This document shows, one piece after another, positions 4,506 through 5,879 of a DNA stretch of 5,879 nucleotides. The DNA comes from UMGS1613 sp045636225 (GTDB lineage Bacteria > Bacillota_I > Bacilli_A > RF39 > UBA660). The DNA lies in NCBI GenBank assembly GCA_045636225.1, contig JAZTXB010000168.1, forward strand, positions 1 through 5,879, given 5' to 3'. Made by a program: the position numbers and the translations under genes. The number at the start of each line of letters is the position of its first letter. Positions within the stretch are counted from its first letter, which is position 1. A model generated the notes under the pieces. The model was not told the DNA's origin, made no database searches, and saw nothing but the letters and a program-made list of their open reading frames with translations.

Positions 4506-5708
4506 ATGCCAAAGAAAACTGAAGAAAAGAATAATAAGGGTAAAAATAAAGCAACTAAAACTTCTGCTTCAAAGAAAGCTAATAACACTAAAAAAGTGGT
4601 TAAAGTTCCTGAAACAAAAATTGAAATAAAAGAAGTTCCAGTTGTAAAACAAGAAACAAAGAAAGGAAAAAAAGATGATAGCTTAATGAATAATACTCCA
4701 TTCATAGTATGTATGTGTGTAATTGTTCTATTAGTTGCTATGTTAATTTTTGTAGCTTGTACAAAAAGAGTTCCATTAACTTCTAAAGGGGAAGAAGTTG
4801 TTGCAACTATTAAAGGTAAAAAGTTTACTGCTGATGAATTATATTTAGCACTTAAAGAAAACACAGGAAAAGATTCTTTATTAAATTTAATTGATGAATA
4901 TATTTCAAACAAAGAAGTAACTATTACTGAAAAAGATAAAGAATATGTTCAAGATGTTGTTGACTATTATTTAGAATATGCTGAATACTATCAAACTGAT
5001 TTAGAAAATTTCTTAGTTAGTTATGTTGGTATTACTGGTATATCTACTGAAAAAGAATTCTTTGAATTTGTTGAAAAAGATTACAAAAAAACTTTAGCTA
5101 TTCAAAAATATATTGGAGATAATACTAGTGATGAAGAAATTGAAAAGTATTACAAAGAAAATTATACAGATAAATTAACTGCTAAACATATCTTAATTGA
5201 AGTAGATAAAGAAGCAAAAGATGCTGAAAAAGCTGAAGAAGAAGCTTATGATAAAGCAGTTAAATTAATCCAAAAATTAAATAACACTGATAAGAAAAAA
5301 TTAGATAAGAAATTCGAAGAATTAGCTGAAAAGAATTCTGATGATACAGGAACTTATGCTGATGGTGGATTAATTGAAAATTTCTCTAAATCAGATGTTG
5401 TTGAAGGTTTCTATGAAGCTGCTTCTAAATTAAAAGATGGAGAATATACTAAAGAACCAGTAAAAACTGAATATGGATATCATATTATCTTAAAAGTAAG
5501 TTCTACTCCAGTTGAAAAACTTAAAGATATTAAAGATGAAGTAAAAAAAGCTTATGCTGAAGCAAAACTTGCTGAAGATTCTACTTTATTTGCAGTAAAA
5601 TGGGATGAATTAAGAAATGAATATAAATTATCTATAAAAGATGATTTCATTAAAAGTGCATATAAAAAAGCTATCGAAGAAGCTAAAAAACCAAAAACAG
5701 AAGAATAA
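4506..5708 (+). CDS. prsA: PrsA-like membrane-anchored peptidyl-prolyl isomerase (parvulin foldase)
   Basis: A 400 aa protein predicted to help fold exported proteins at the outer face of the membrane. Layout: a Lys/Thr-rich cytoplasmic tail (1-62), one membrane helix (about 66-85, FIVCMCVIVLLVAMLIFVAC), a SurA/PrsA-type helical chaperone region (about 96-222, starting VVATIKGKKFTADELYLAL), a parvulin PPIase domain (about 224-332) and a helical C-terminal part (336-400) returning to the chaperone fold. The parvulin marks are TAKHILIEV (225-233), the GTYADGGLI turn (282-290), VVEGFYEAASKLKDGEYTKE (298-317) and TEYGYHIILKV (321-331). Classical PrsA is a lipoprotein with a short signal peptide. 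Here the start is a 62-residue basic tail, and FVAC at the end of the helix is only a poor lipobox, so an uncleaved type II anchor is more likely. It has its own promoter and terminator. The gene symbol is by similarity. Confidence 0.88.
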   Translation: MPKKTEEKNNKGKNKATKTSASKKANNTKKVVKVPETKIEIKEVPVVKQETKKGKKDDSLMNNTPFIVCMCVIVLLVAMLIFVACTKRVPLTSKGEEVVATIKGKKFTADELYLALKENTGKDSLLNLIDEYISNKEVTITEKDKEYVQDVVDYYLEYAEYYQTDLENFLVSYVGITGISTEKEFFEFVEKDYKKTLAIQKYIGDNTSDEEIEKYYKENYTDKLTAKHILIEVDKEAKDAEKAEEEAYDKAVKLIQKLNNTDKKKLDKKFEELAEKNSDDTGTYADGGLIENFSKSDVVEGFYEAASKLKDGEYTKEPVKTEYGYHIILKVSSTPVEKLKDIKDEVKKAYAEAKLAEDSTLFAVKWDELRNEYKLSIKDDFIKSAYKKAIEEAKKPKTEE

Positions 5709-5725
5709 TTAATTCTTCTGTTTTT
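5693..5725. terminator. Shared bidirectional terminator of the foldase and recX-like genes
   Basis: Positions 5693-5706 (AAAAACAGAAGAAT) pair perfectly with 5712-5725 over a five-base loop, a 14-bp stem with A and T tracts at its two ends. It contains both convergent stop codons, so each gene's last codons are part of the hairpin. Confidence 0.85.
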
Positions 5726-5879
5726 CTTCTATTAAATTATCTATATCATTATTATAAAATCCTTTTTGAAGTAATTTAATTTTAATATTTTTTAAAAGTT
5801 CTTCACCACTATATTTTTTAGATAATTTAGTATATTGTTTTTTAAATTCTATATTTAAAGCTATATTATCATCTAATAA
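5709..5879 (-). CDS. recX: RecX-like regulatory protein, C-terminal fragment
   Basis: A leftward frame enters from the right edge and ends TAA at 5711-5709, giving 56 C-terminal residues. IEFKKQYTKLSKKYSGEELL is followed by NIKIKLLQKGFYNNDIDNLI and a charged tail. The pattern 'KxxxxLxxKGF....I..li.e' after a Lys-rich helix is the usual C-terminal repeat of RecX, a cytosolic protein that binds RecA filaments and limits recombination activity. The N-terminal two thirds are outside the window, so the assignment rests on one repeat and could be another three-helix protein. Its stop codon directly abuts the stop of the opposing foldase gene. Confidence 0.6.
   Translation of the reverse strand, partial: LLDDNIALNIEFKKQYTKLSKKYSGEELLKNIKIKLLQKGFYNNDIDNLIEEKQKN

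Noticed and set aside
4445..4912. Minus-strand frame of 155 codons
   Set aside because: It is a shadow antisense to the Lys-rich start of the foldase gene, which has a proper promoter, ribosome binding site and recognisable protein domains.

Overview
The window is very AT-rich (mostly A/T at third codon positions). It uses TGG for Trp, ends its genes mainly with TAA (one TAG, no TGA), and has AGGAGG-type ribosome binding sites and U-tailed hairpin terminators. Gene content is that of a low-GC Firmicute: RNase III, a YebC-II/YeeI-type factor, YidD, a lipoprotein of the metal-binding SBP family, a PrsA-like parvulin, and tiny YjcZ-type hydrophobic proteins. I infer an uncultured gut-type Bacillota or Bacilli/Mycoplasmatota relative with a thin, single-membrane envelope. 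The sequence alone cannot name the species.

Layout. (1) Positions 1-140 are one end of an IS3-family (IS150-like) insertion sequence, with its terminal inverted repeat and the first 32 codons of orfA pointing out of the window. (2) Positions 207-2655 form a leftward operon: rnc (RNase III), an unrecognised 338-342 aa protein overlapping rnc, and a yebC-family gene 2 nt further on, closed by a hairpin terminator. (3) From a divergent promoter region at 2632-2726, a rightward pair runs to 3823: yidD (70 aa) and, 3 nt later, a lipoprotein that looks like a ZnuA/PsaA-type binding protein but lacks every expected metal ligand. (4) Positions 3798-4445 look empty at first. On the minus strand they hold three small membrane-protein genes: a 59 aa two-helix protein with an unusual start region, and a coupled pair of tiny YjcZ-like proteins (28 and 44 aa). 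(5) Positions 4423-5725 carry a rightward gene for a membrane-anchored PrsA/parvulin-type foldase with a long Lys-rich cytoplasmic tail. (6) Positions 5709-5879 are the 3' end of a leftward recX-like gene whose stop codon abuts the foldase stop inside a shared terminator.

How the genes fit together. The rnc-yebC operon deals with RNA processing and translation. YidD, the lipoprotein, the small hydrophobic proteins and the foldase all act at or outside the membrane. Points most worth a second look are the metal-ligand-free binding protein, the tandem YjcZ-like micro-genes, the start region at 4002-4050 (a Shine-Dalgarno apparently brought to the start codon by a hairpin, or alternatively a TTG leader peptide), and the unknown protein embedded between rnc and yebC. 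I saw no CRISPR array, tRNA, rRNA or recognisable defence system.
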